Both the position numbers and the translations under genes were made by a program. A stretch of DNA of 64,000 nucleotides from an uncultured Alphaproteobacteria bacterium (lineage in GTDB: Bacteria > Pseudomonadota > Alphaproteobacteria > HIMB59). The notes beneath the pieces are model-generated. The model was not told where the DNA came from, did not search any database, and saw nothing but the letters and a program-made list of their open reading frames with translations. The stretch is from positions 124,001 to 188,000 of the forward strand of contig CABYQR010000001.1 of NCBI GenBank assembly GCA_902521155.1. Reading direction: 5' to 3'. This document shows, one piece after another, positions 16,307 through 24,320 of this stretch (positions within the stretch are counted from its first letter, which is position 1; each line of letters begins with the position of its first letter).

Positions 16307-17350
16307 ATGAAAGCATTAGTATTAGAAAAACAACTAGAATTAAAATTACGTGATATTGATTTACCTACAGAAGTAGGTCCGGACGATGTAAAAATTAAAA
16401 TGCACACAGTTGGTATCTGTGGATCAGATATTCATTATTATGAGCACGGAAAAATTGGACAATGGAATGTAGATGCACCTATGGTTTTAGGACATGAGGG
16501 ATCTGGTACTGTTATTGAAGTTGGTGATAATGAAAAAGTTTTAAAAGTGGGCGATAGAGTTTGTATTGAGCCACAAGTTGTGAGCAAAAAATCAAAAGAA
16601 TATAAACTAGGTATGTATAATTATGATCAAAAGGTTAAATTTTGGGCTACACCTCCCATCCATGGATGTCTTGCGCCTGAGGTAGTTTTTCCTGGAGACA
16701 TGGTTTTTAAAATACCGGATAGTCTATCTTATGCTGAAGGGGCGATGGTAGAACCTCTCGCAGTTGGAATGCAAGGTGTTACAAAAGCAAAAATAAAACC
16801 TGGTCAAATTGGTTTGGTAATGGGATGTGGTCCTATTGGCCTAGTAACAGGATTAGCAGCTTTAGCAGGCGGATGTTCGAAAGTTTATATAGCTGATGTG
16901 CTTGGTGATAAATTAAAAATGTGTGATCATTATCCAGATTTAATTCCTGTTAACTTAACCCAAGAAAATTTATCAGAAAAAATTATGGATGAAACTGGTG
17001 GTTGGGGAGTTGATCGTTTCTTTGAATGTAGTGGAGCAGTTAAAGCTTATGAGTCTATTTTTACTTGTTGTTCCCCAGGTGCACATGTTGTGCTAATAGG
17101 TAATAATGCAGAGCCAGTTCCAATGAACTGGGCAATTTTATTTGCTAAAGGTTTAGAATATCAAACAGTTCATAGATATTCTCATCAGTATGAGCCTTCT
17201 ATAAGATTGTTAGGTAGTGGTAAAATTGACGTCAAACCTATGATCACCCATACATTTAAATTTGAAGAAAGCGTTGAGGCGTTTGAAAGAGCTGCCGAAC
17301 ATAGACCAACTGATGTAAAACTTCAAATTAAAATTGATGAAGAAAGCTAA
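16307..17350 (+). CDS. Zinc-dependent sorbitol/xylitol dehydrogenase-like alcohol dehydrogenase 1
   Basis: A 347-residue medium-chain dehydrogenase. ATG 16307 is preferred to an in-frame TTG at 16274, which would overlap the upstream small gene. Catalytic-zinc residues: Cys38 (GICGSD), His63 and Glu64 (LGHEGSG). The NAD fold has GCGPIG near 170. The KFWATPP.HG block and EGAMVEPLAVG are hallmarks of the sorbitol/L-iditol/xylitol dehydrogenase group. The structural-zinc cysteine cluster is absent, as in mammalian sorbitol dehydrogenase. It should oxidise a polyol to a ketose. It is paralogous to the gene at 22410. Confidence 0.9.
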   Translation: MKALVLEKQLELKLRDIDLPTEVGPDDVKIKMHTVGICGSDIHYYEHGKIGQWNVDAPMVLGHEGSGTVIEVGDNEKVLKVGDRVCIEPQVVSKKSKEYKLGMYNYDQKVKFWATPPIHGCLAPEVVFPGDMVFKIPDSLSYAEGAMVEPLAVGMQGVTKAKIKPGQIGLVMGCGPIGLVTGLAALAGGCSKVYIADVLGDKLKMCDHYPDLIPVNLTQENLSEKIMDETGGWGVDRFFECSGAVKAYESIFTCCSPGAHVVLIGNNAEPVPMNWAILFAKGLEYQTVHRYSHQYEPSIRLLGSGKIDVKPMITHTFKFEESVEAFERAAEHRPTDVKLQIKIDEES

Positions 17351-17390
17351 TATAGTAATTAAATAAACTTTAAGAGTATTATTAAAAGAA

Positions 17391-18155
17391 CTATCTTGTA
17401 GTGTAGCCGCCATCAACCACTAAGACTTCACCAGTGACATAACTGGATGCAGGACTACATAAAAAGAGTGCGGCTGATGCAATCTCATGAGGCTCTGCCA
17501 TTCTATTCATAGGAGTTTGCTTATGCCAAGTAGGATACCAATGCTCGTATTTTTTTGGTAAGTTTGTAATATCTGTTTTAACATAACCGGGGGCAATTGC
17601 ATTAACTCTAATATGTTGATTGGCGTAATCACTTGCTAAACTTTTTGTCATCATATGCACAGCTGCTTTTGATGCATTATAGGCCACTTGGGGTTGGGGT
17701 ATATTAGAGACTATTCCAGACATTGATCCAATATTTAAAATGACACCCTCTCCTTGTTTTTTCATAGCAGGAATAGCAGAGCGACACATACGAAAAACTA
17801 CATCCACATTAATATCCATAATTTTATCAAGCATGTCATCGTTAAATTCATCAGTATTACCATGCTGGGCAACACCAGCGTTATTTACAAGAATATCTAC
17901 CCTGCCGTGTTTTTCTATAGTGTAATCAATGACTTTTTGCGGAACAGATTTATCAAGTAAGTCTCCCTCATAGAATGAAACATCATAATTAGCTTTTTTT
18001 AACTCTGCTACTCCAACATTTGTGTTTTCCCTATCGGTTAAAACTAATTTTGCCCCAGCTTCTCCAAGCGCATGAGCAATGGACAGGCCTATTCCTTTTG
18101 CACCTCCAGTGATATGGGCAATTTTACCGTCTAATTTGAATTTATCTAAAAACAT
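17391..18155 (-). CDS. SDR-family oxidoreductase, copy 2
   Basis: A 254-residue short-chain dehydrogenase with TGGAKGIG at 16-23, NNAGVAQ at 91-97 and the catalytic YNASK at 159-163. It is about 82% identical by my count to the copy at 10977, including DNA tracts of over 60 identical bases, while other segments (for example residues 41-50) differ strongly. It lies 47 bp downstream of the SorC-type regulator 2 gene on the same strand and carries AGAGG before its start, so it is probably the last gene of the minus-strand transporter operon 2. Function likely matches copy 1 with a different polyol or ketose. Confidence 0.9.
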   Translation of the reverse strand: MFLDKFKLDGKIAHITGGAKGIGLSIAHALGEAGAKLVLTDRENTNVGVAELKKANYDVSFYEGDLLDKSVPQKVIDYTIEKHGRVDILVNNAGVAQHGNTDEFNDDMLDKIMDINVDVVFRMCRSAIPAMKKQGEGVILNIGSMSGIVSNIPQPQVAYNASKAAVHMMTKSLASDYANQHIRVNAIAPGYVKTDITNLPKKYEHWYPTWHKQTPMNRMAEPHEIASAALFLCSPASSYVTGEVLVVDGGYTTR

Positions 18156-18202
18156 TTAAACCTCTAAATTTAAAAAATAATAAGTTCATTAAGTTGGTTT
18201 TG

Positions 18203-19180
18203 CTAGTCATTTAAAATATGTTTCGCAGCTTCTTCATCAGTTATAAGACCATAAAGACATCCATTCAATAAAATAGCTTTTATAGCTGAGGCTTTATGAA
18301 TACCTCCGGCTATAGCTATAGTTTTCTTTTTTTTAATAAGTCTAAAGTCTTTGCTCACAATTTCATCATAAACTGAATGTTTTCCTTTTATATCAAAGAA
18401 ATTACCACTGGACTCTGCTATAGCTCCATCTTTTTTTATTTTATTAAAGATTTCTTTATCAACTAAATAAGAATGATTTTTAACTCTATTATATAAACTG
18501 GTACCACCTTTCATCGATCCTATGCCTAGTAAGATATAGTCACATTCCTCTTCTTTTTTGAGAATATCTTTTACAAATTGCAAATTAAAAAATTTATTTT
18601 TTTCTTTTAAAGATGGAAAAAAATAAGGAGCCCCCAAGTGATAACATTTTCCTTTAGTTTTTTTTGAAAGGGTATTTAACCCTAAAAGTGGGTTGAAAGA
18701 CAGATCACTCCTTAAGGATCCAGTGGTATCAACAAAACTTACGGTTTCTCTGATTTCAGGTAATATATTTGCGATCCTTGCATTTGTGGAGCCAGTAGAC
18801 CAACCAAAATTTCTACACTTTTCTGAATTTATTTTATTAAGAAGAGTATTTGCCCCTGCGTAAGCAATAGATAATGGATCAGGATCTAGAGTATCAGCGG
18901 TAGTTTCTTTTTTTACTGTACTTTCAGTTGGAACAACTTCGATATGTTTAAGATTGTATTTCTTTTGAAGAGACTCTTCGTATTGTCTACAGATATCGAA
19001 GGAACCCTCTACAAAAACTTTTACCGAACCTCTTTTTTCAGCATCGTTAAGAATACGATGAACTTGAACTGTGTTGATATTAAATTTTTTGGCAATTTCC
19101 TTTTGTGAAATTTTTTGTTTCCAATACATCCACGCAATTCTATTCGTATATTGTTTTAAATTTTTTTCTGATTTATTCAC
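18203..19180 (-). CDS. SorC-family sugar-binding transcriptional regulator 2
   Basis: A 325-residue regulator (GTG start) with an N-terminal helix-turn-helix (ISQKEIAKKFNINTVQVHRIL, residues 24-44) and a SorC effector domain (GWSTGST, LLGIGSMKGGT, ESSGNFFDIKG, IAGGIHKA). The start abuts the stop of the permease gene with no gap, so it is the tail of the binding-protein/permease operon, unlike regulator 1, which has its own promoter. Palindromes at 22356-22388 are its likely targets. It is a diverged paralogue of regulator 1: both keep the RxHRxLxxAEKxGxVKxFVEGxFD stretch after the recognition helix. Confidence 0.9.
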   Translation of the reverse strand: MNKSEKNLKQYTNRIAWMYWKQKISQKEIAKKFNINTVQVHRILNDAEKRGSVKVFVEGSFDICRQYEESLQKKYNLKHIEVVPTESTVKKETTADTLDPDPLSIAYAGANTLLNKINSEKCRNFGWSTGSTNARIANILPEIRETVSFVDTTGSLRSDLSFNPLLGLNTLSKKTKGKCYHLGAPYFFPSLKEKNKFFNLQFVKDILKKEEECDYILLGIGSMKGGTSLYNRVKNHSYLVDKEIFNKIKKDGAIAESSGNFFDIKGKHSVYDEIVSKDFRLIKKKKTIAIAGGIHKASAIKAILLNGCLYGLITDEEAAKHILND

Positions 19181-20002
19181 TTAATTTTTTACAGCACCCA
19201 GAGTGAGTCCCGAGACTATATTTTTCTGCAGGAATATTGTCAATAATATAGGGGGGATACTCTGAATGACAGTTGCTGCAGCAACATTACCCCATATTAT
19301 TTGTGCTTGACTAACTTGTGCTGAAATGAAAATAGGGAATGTCCTAGACTCTGATACTGTAAAAAATAATGCAATCAGCAATTCATTCCAACTAAATATG
19401 AAAACAAATATTGCTACAGTTGCTATGCCACCTTTTGATAGAGGAATGGCAATTTTTAAAAATATATGAAACCAAGAAGCTCCTTCAATTCTAGATGCCT
19501 CAATTAAATCAATGGGAATTTTTTTAAAAAATGATGCTGAAACCCATACAGCGAATGGAATATTAAATGCTGTGTAAACTATTATTAAGGCAAACAAAGA
19601 GTCTAATAAATTTAAATATTTAAATAGAATAAATAATGGTACTGCGGCAGCAACTGGGGGTAGCATTCTAGTACTTAAAATCCAATCAGCTAAAAAGTAT
19701 CTACCTTTAAATTTAAAAAAAGTTAGGCCAAATGCAGTGGGTAGAGAGAAAATAAGAGAGACGATTGTTGAGCATATTGTGACTATAATTGAGTTTATCA
19801 GGTACATGTAACTCTCAGATAACATAATGGTAAAATTTTTAATATATGTGAAGTCTGGTATCCATACAGGAGGCAAAGCAAACATTGCGTTTTGACTCTT
19901 AAAAGATCCAAATAACATCCAAAGATTGGGAGCTAAAAATACAAAAGTAATTAAAGTAGCAAGAATAAGTAAAATAAAGTTCTTTCTAACTGAGGCCTTC
20001 AT
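19181..20002 (-). CDS. ABC sugar transporter permease 2 of polyol system 2 (MalG-like)
   Basis: A 273-residue inner-membrane permease with about six membrane segments. The EAA loop DLIEASRIEGASWFHIFLKIAIP lies near residue 167. It ends in QKNIVSGLTLGAVKN, the standard MalG-type C-terminus. Its start overlaps the other permease gene by 17 bp, and its stop abuts the SorC-type regulator start. No ATPase gene is in this operon; the one at 9838 is the nearest candidate. Confidence 0.91.
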   Translation of the reverse strand: MKASVRKNFILLILATLITFVFLAPNLWMLFGSFKSQNAMFALPPVWIPDFTYIKNFTIMLSESYMYLINSIIVTICSTIVSLIFSLPTAFGLTFFKFKGRYFLADWILSTRMLPPVAAAVPLFILFKYLNLLDSLFALIIVYTAFNIPFAVWVSASFFKKIPIDLIEASRIEGASWFHIFLKIAIPLSKGGIATVAIFVFIFSWNELLIALFFTVSESRTFPIFISAQVSQAQIIWGNVAAATVIQSIPPILLTIFLQKNIVSGLTLGAVKN

Positions 20003-20879
20003 TTTTTTCTACCCTTCGTAAAAGCGTGACTGCAATTGTTGTCACTATTAAACTAATAATAAGAATGATTACTGCTGATGCCGACCCTGAGCCTACTTGA
20101 AAGCTTCTAAATTCAGTTCTGTAAGTGAAGAATGCCATCACTTCCGTAGATATTCCTGGTCCACCCCTTGTTGTTATATAGATAATGTCGAATAAACGAA
20201 TACACTCGATTAGCCTTAAAACTACTCCTAATAAAACAAAACTTAAAATAGAAGGTATTTCAATTTTTGTCATTACGTGAAACCAGTTGGCTCCATCTAT
20301 TTTTGCAGCCTCATATTGTTCATTTGGAACAGTCATTAATCCAGCAAGTAGAAGTATCATCATGAAAGGCGTCCATTGCCATGAGTTGATAGCTATTACA
20401 GAGATCTTAGCCGGCAAAGACTCACCTAAATAAGCAAAAGGTTCAATACCAAAAACAGTGTCCAGGATATAACTAAAAATACCAAGTGTTGGATTTAAAA
20501 TATATAAAAAAACCAATCCAACGCAAAGAGGTGTTAGCATAATAGGCATAATTGTTATTGTTCTTAAGGTATTAGAAAATTTGAGATGACGTATCTCAAA
20601 AAAAATTTTGGCCATAATAAAACCTAAAATGATTTCAATCGTGATGGAGCTAAATGCAATCACAAATGTATTTTTAATAGCAGTTGGAAAAACATCATCT
20701 TCAAATAAAAGAACATAATAGTTTTCCCATCCAATAAAAAATTTCTTATGCATTTTTGTTAATTTGGCTTGAAATAAACTAAGGTAGACAGAATATAAAA
20801 AAGGAAAAATGGATATTACAAGTAGGAAAAGGCAAGTAGGTAAAATAAATAAAAGTTTTTGAATTTTTTCACTTATCAT
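19986..20879 (-). CDS. ABC sugar transporter permease 1 of polyol system 2 (MalF-like)
   Basis: A 297-residue inner-membrane permease with about six membrane segments, first at residues 10-31. The EAA loop is EQYEAAKIDGANWFHVMTKIEIP near residue 187. No Shine-Dalgarno precedes its ATG, which lies 33 bp after the stem-loop that follows the binding-protein gene. It overlaps the second permease gene by 17 bp. It probably forms a heterodimer with that product. Confidence 0.91.
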   Translation of the reverse strand: MISEKIQKLLFILPTCLFLLVISIFPFLYSVYLSLFQAKLTKMHKKFFIGWENYYVLLFEDDVFPTAIKNTFVIAFSSITIEIILGFIMAKIFFEIRHLKFSNTLRTITIMPIMLTPLCVGLVFLYILNPTLGIFSYILDTVFGIEPFAYLGESLPAKISVIAINSWQWTPFMMILLLAGLMTVPNEQYEAAKIDGANWFHVMTKIEIPSILSFVLLGVVLRLIECIRLFDIIYITTRGGPGISTEVMAFFTYRTEFRSFQVGSGSASAVIILIISLIVTTIAVTLLRRVEKNEGLS

Positions 20880-20912
20880 TGAAGGGTATTATAGGTACTT
20901 TTTTGTTTAAAT

Positions 20913-20938
20913 GCTTGGGCTTTATTAAAAGCCCAAGC
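20913..20938 (-). terminator. Stem-loop between binding protein 2 and permease genes
   Basis: GCTTGGGCTTT and AAAGCCCAAGC form a perfect 11-bp stem with a 4-base loop. On the minus strand no strict T-tract follows, so partial termination or 3'-end protection is more likely than full termination. Confidence 0.75.
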
Positions 20939-20949
20939 AAGGGTTGTTA

Positions 20950-22287
20950 TTAATCAATGTATCCTTCGGATTTAAGGAGTCTATCAATCTTTTTATTAGC
21001 AGTATCCATCGCATCTTGAGCTGATGATTCACCTGTAAGAGCCTTATTAACCTCTATTCCTAGAGTTTCAATTAGCTCAAAAGTTAAAGCATGTCTTGGA
21101 CGAAGCTCTTGCCACGCTCTTAAGCTTGACTCATATAGAACTGGAGTCCAAGGTTGCTCAGCATTAATTTGAGGATCATTCATCGCTGAATGTCTGCTAG
21201 GAGGAGCTCCCATCAAAACCCACTCTCTGTGAATTTCAGGGCTTGCAAACCATTTCAGGTAATCCCAAGCAGCCTCTTGGTTTTTAGAGTGTTTATTTAC
21301 ACAAGCAATCCAACCTCCAACTGGTGGAACTGACTCAGCTCCTTCAGCATGAGGAAATAGCGCTACATCAAATTTTCCCTTAACCTTACTAATTTCAGGA
21401 TCATTAAAAAGTGGTGTTCTTACAGACCAGTTATTGATCATTGCGACTTTTCCTTGAGTAAATGCTTTTGCTCTTTCATCCCAAGCATATTGTTCAACTC
21501 CTGGAGGCATATAATTTACCATTTCTTGCATCCATTCAATAAATGCTACTGACTCTGGAGAATTATATAATCCTCTTTGATCAGCATATGCATCTGGTGA
21601 ACCAGGATAATTACTTTCCCATGGTTGAGCACCAGCAGAATAAATCCACTCATAGTATTGTTGTCCAGCAGCACTACCACGAGCCATATTCATAGCATAA
21701 CCACCCTCTAACTCTGGGTATTTAGGATTATCTTTGAATAATTTTGCAGCAGCCATAACATCATCAAATGTTTTTGGGGGTTGCAAGCCTTCTGCTTCAA
21801 ATAAGTCAGTTCTATAGTGAAGCATGTGCCAGTATCCACCAAAAGGTAGACACATTTTTTTGTCATCCCAAATTGCTTGTCCAGCAAATGAAGGGATGTA
21901 GTCATCCCATGCAATAACAGATTTATCTGTACCTTCTGCGGTCCAAATATCTTCAACTGGTTCGATACAGTCTGCCTCAACAAACTCTCCAATCCAAATC
22001 CCGTCAATGAATAAAACATCGTAAGATCCATCATTTTGAGAACAAGCAACTATTTGCTTTTCGTGAAGCCCATCATATCCAAAACCTTCAACTGTTACTG
22101 AAGCACCTGTTGCAGATTCGAATTGTGGCGATATTTCTTTAACGGCATCAATGTAAGGGTCCATAATAGACTGAACCTTTAAGTCAACACCACTGTGATC
22201 ACCAAGTTCTTTTCCCCAATCTACAGCTAATAAGCTATTCATTGGTAGCAGAAATAGTGAAAATGTAAGTAAGATTTTCCTAAGCAT
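20950..22287 (-). CDS. ABC transporter periplasmic sugar/polyol-binding protein 2
   Basis: A 445-residue family-1 solute-binding protein. Residues 1-21 are a signal peptide ending LLA, so the mature protein starts VDWGKEL. Typical features: ISPQFESATGASVTVEGFGYDGL near 53-75, YDVLFIDGIWIGEF near 89, FTQGKVAMINNWSVRT near 270, and a C-terminal GESSAQDAMDTANKKIDRLL helix. It has a strong GGGAGG ribosome site. It is divergently transcribed from the dehydrogenase gene at 22410, with palindromic operators in between. Ligand unknown; neighbouring enzymes favour a hexitol or related polyol. Confidence 0.92.
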   Translation of the reverse strand: MLRKILLTFSLFLLPMNSLLAVDWGKELGDHSGVDLKVQSIMDPYIDAVKEISPQFESATGASVTVEGFGYDGLHEKQIVACSQNDGSYDVLFIDGIWIGEFVEADCIEPVEDIWTAEGTDKSVIAWDDYIPSFAGQAIWDDKKMCLPFGGYWHMLHYRTDLFEAEGLQPPKTFDDVMAAAKLFKDNPKYPELEGGYAMNMARGSAAGQQYYEWIYSAGAQPWESNYPGSPDAYADQRGLYNSPESVAFIEWMQEMVNYMPPGVEQYAWDERAKAFTQGKVAMINNWSVRTPLFNDPEISKVKGKFDVALFPHAEGAESVPPVGGWIACVNKHSKNQEAAWDYLKWFASPEIHREWVLMGAPPSRHSAMNDPQINAEQPWTPVLYESSLRAWQELRPRHALTFELIETLGIEVNKALTGESSAQDAMDTANKKIDRLLKSEGYID

Positions 22288-22337
22288 AATTATTACCTCC
22301 CTATCGTTACTTAGTTTGATTTTCTCATAAAAAAAAA

Positions 22338-22388
22338 TTGTTTACAATAAATAATTGTAATTAATTACATATATTGTAATTTATTACA
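22338..22388. promoter_or_regulatory. Palindromic operators between binding protein 2 and alcohol dehydrogenase 2
   Basis: TGTAATTAATTACA (22356-22369) is a perfect 14-bp palindrome. TGTAATTTATTACA (22375-22388) repeats it 19 bp away with one central change. TTGTTTACAA (22338-22347) is a weaker third copy. They sit between divergent genes and differ from the SorC-1 sites, so they probably bind SorC-type regulator 2 and control both directions. Confidence 0.65.
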
Positions 22389-22409
22389 TATATTAGCTTA
22401 TTTAACGAT

Positions 22410-23441
22410 ATGAGAGCACTTGTTTTAGAAAAAAAATTGCAATTATCTTTGAGAGATATTGATTTGCCTAAAGAGGTTCATTCTAACGATGTTAAAATTA
22501 AAATGCATACAGTTGGCATTTGTGGAAGTGATGTTCATTATTACACTCACGGAAAAATTGGACCTTTCATTGTCAATAAGCCTATGGTTTTGGGACATGA
22601 AGGATCTGGAACCATAATAGAAGTTGGTGACAACGTATCTAATCTTAAAATTGGAGATAGAGTTTGCATTGAGCCCGGTGTTCCAGATGTTAATTCAAAA
22701 GAATATATGAAAGGTATATACAATCTTGATCCTAAACTTACTTTTTGGGCAACACCCCCTGATCATGGATGTTTAACACCAGAAGTGGTTTTTCCATCAA
22801 ACTTTGTTTTTAAATTGCCTGACAATGTTTCCTATGCGGAGGGAGCTATGATAGAACCACTTGCCGTTGGACTACAAGCTGCTGAAAAAGCAAAAATTAT
22901 TCCAGGAGAAACTGCATTAGTTATGGGTTGTGGGCCAATTGGATTAGTTATAGCTTTAACTGCCCTTGCTGGAGGTTGTTCTAAAGTTTTTATAGCTGAT
23001 ATTGCCAGTGAAAAATTAAGAATGTGTGAAAATTATAGAAATTTAATACCTATAGATCTAAATAAAGAAAACCCTATAGATGTCATAAAAAAAAATACAA
23101 ATAATTGGGGAGCTAACATAATATTTGAAGCATCGGGTTCAACTAAAGCATACGATGTAATATTTGACTCTATTTGTCCTGCAGGAAGAGTGGTTATTGT
23201 AGGAAATCCTATGAATTCAGTACCAATGGATTTTGCCACATTACTTACTAAAGAAATCGAAATAAAAACAGTCTTTAGGTATGCTCATCAATATGAAAGA
23301 GCAATAAATTTATTATCGAGTAATAAGATTGACGTTAAACCCATGATTACAGATACAGTTGCTTTTGATGATAGTATTAAAGCTTTTGAAAGAGCTGCTA
23401 AAAACTTACCTGAGGATGTAAAAATACAAATTCAACTATGA
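22410..23441 (+). CDS. Zinc-dependent sorbitol/xylitol dehydrogenase-like alcohol dehydrogenase 2
   Basis: A 343-residue paralogue of the enzyme at 16307 with the same hallmarks: Cys38 in GICGSD, His63-Glu64 in [17 protein letters not shown] near 112, [11 protein letters not shown], and GCGPIG for NAD. It lacks the four-cysteine structural zinc site. Expected reaction: NAD-dependent oxidation of a polyol to a ketose. It is the first gene of a plus-strand operon, starting 21 bp after the last operator with no Shine-Dalgarno. Its stop overlaps the epimerase start by 4 bp, suggesting that its ketose product is passed to the epimerase. Confidence 0.9.
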   Translation: MRALVLEKKLQLSLRDIDLPKEVHSNDVKIKMHTVGICGSDVHYYTHGKIGPFIVNKPMVLGHEGSGTIIEVGDNVSNLKIGDRVCIEPGVPDVNSKEYMKGIYNLDPKLTFWATPPDHGCLTPEVVFPSNFVFKLPDNVSYAEGAMIEPLAVGLQAAEKAKIIPGETALVMGCGPIGLVIALTALAGGCSKVFIADIASEKLRMCENYRNLIPIDLNKENPIDVIKKNTNNWGANIIFEASGSTKAYDVIFDSICPAGRVVIVGNPMNSVPMDFATLLTKEIEIKTVFRYAHQYERAINLLSSNKIDVKPMITDTVAFDDSIKAFERAAKNLPEDVKIQIQL

Positions 23442-24292
23442 ATAAAATTGGTGTACATGCATTAACATTTATTGGAGATATAGAAAATCCAAGTATTGAA
23501 AAATGTTTGTCACAAGTAGCTAAAATTGGCTACGACGTTATGGAATTACCGCTTCTAAATCCTGATGCCTTGGACACACGTTTTGTATCTAAAGCATATG
23601 AAAAATTTAATATAGAGCCAACCGTATCTCTAGGTTTAAGTTATAAAACAGATATTGCTTCTGAAGATCAAGATAGAGTTAAGTTAGGAAGAGAGCTTTT
23701 ATTTAAAGCACTTGAAAAGACGATAGATGTTGGATCTTCAAATCTATGTGGAGTCATCCATTCTGCACTCCAAAAAAATGATGCTCCTAAAACAAAGCTA
23801 GGTTATGAAAATTCATTATCTGTAATTAGAGATCTAGCTAAAAAAGCAGAACAAAATAATGTTACATTAAGTCTGGAAGTAGTAAATAGGTATGAAACTA
23901 ATATTATGAATACTGCTGAGGAAGCAATGGATTATATCAATGATCTAGGTGATACTAATGTTAAAGTTCATCTTGACACTTATCATATGAACATTGAAGA
24001 AAATAACTATTCAGAACCGATAAAAAAAATTGGAAAAGATAAGTTAGGAATGTTTCATTTTGGAGAAAATCATAGAGGATATCTTGGCAGTGGTCATATT
24101 AATTTTGAGGAAACTTTCAAAAGCTTAAAAGAAATTAATTACTCAGGGATAATTACTTTTGAATCTTTTTCATCTGAGGTCGTTGATCCTGTTCTTTCAA
24201 ATACCTTGGCGGTTTGGAGAAACTTGTGGAGTAATAGTGAAGATTTAGCAGCCGAAGCACTAAAATTTATTAAAAATGGACTACGTCCTTAA
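23438..24292 (+). CDS. Ketose 3-epimerase (D-tagatose/D-psicose 3-epimerase family)
   Basis: A 284-residue TIM-barrel protein of the AP-endonuclease-2 superfamily. Metal-binding residues fall at Glu147 (SLEVVNRYE), Asp180 (LDTYHMN), His207 and Glu242 (ITFES). Spacing is within one residue of the known D-psicose 3-epimerase set (E150, D183, H209, E244). The FGENHRGYLGSGHI stretch (208-221) also matches that family. It should invert C3 of a ketohexose or ketopentose. It is translationally coupled to alcohol dehydrogenase 2. Other members act on L-ribulose or erythrulose, so the exact sugar is open. Confidence 0.82.
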   Translation: MNKIGVHALTFIGDIENPSIEKCLSQVAKIGYDVMELPLLNPDALDTRFVSKAYEKFNIEPTVSLGLSYKTDIASEDQDRVKLGRELLFKALEKTIDVGSSNLCGVIHSALQKNDAPKTKLGYENSLSVIRDLAKKAEQNNVTLSLEVVNRYETNIMNTAEEAMDYINDLGDTNVKVHLDTYHMNIEENNYSEPIKKIGKDKLGMFHFGENHRGYLGSGHINFEETFKSLKEINYSGIITFESFSSEVVDPVLSNTLAVWRNLWSNSEDLAAEALKFIKNGLRP

Positions 24293-24320
24293 TTTTCTTT
24301 ATTAATATTTAAATTAATAA

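Noticed and set aside
21708..22049. 113-residue ORF inside binding protein 2
   Set aside because: Same-strand frame shadow of a clearly coding solute-binding protein with signal peptide.
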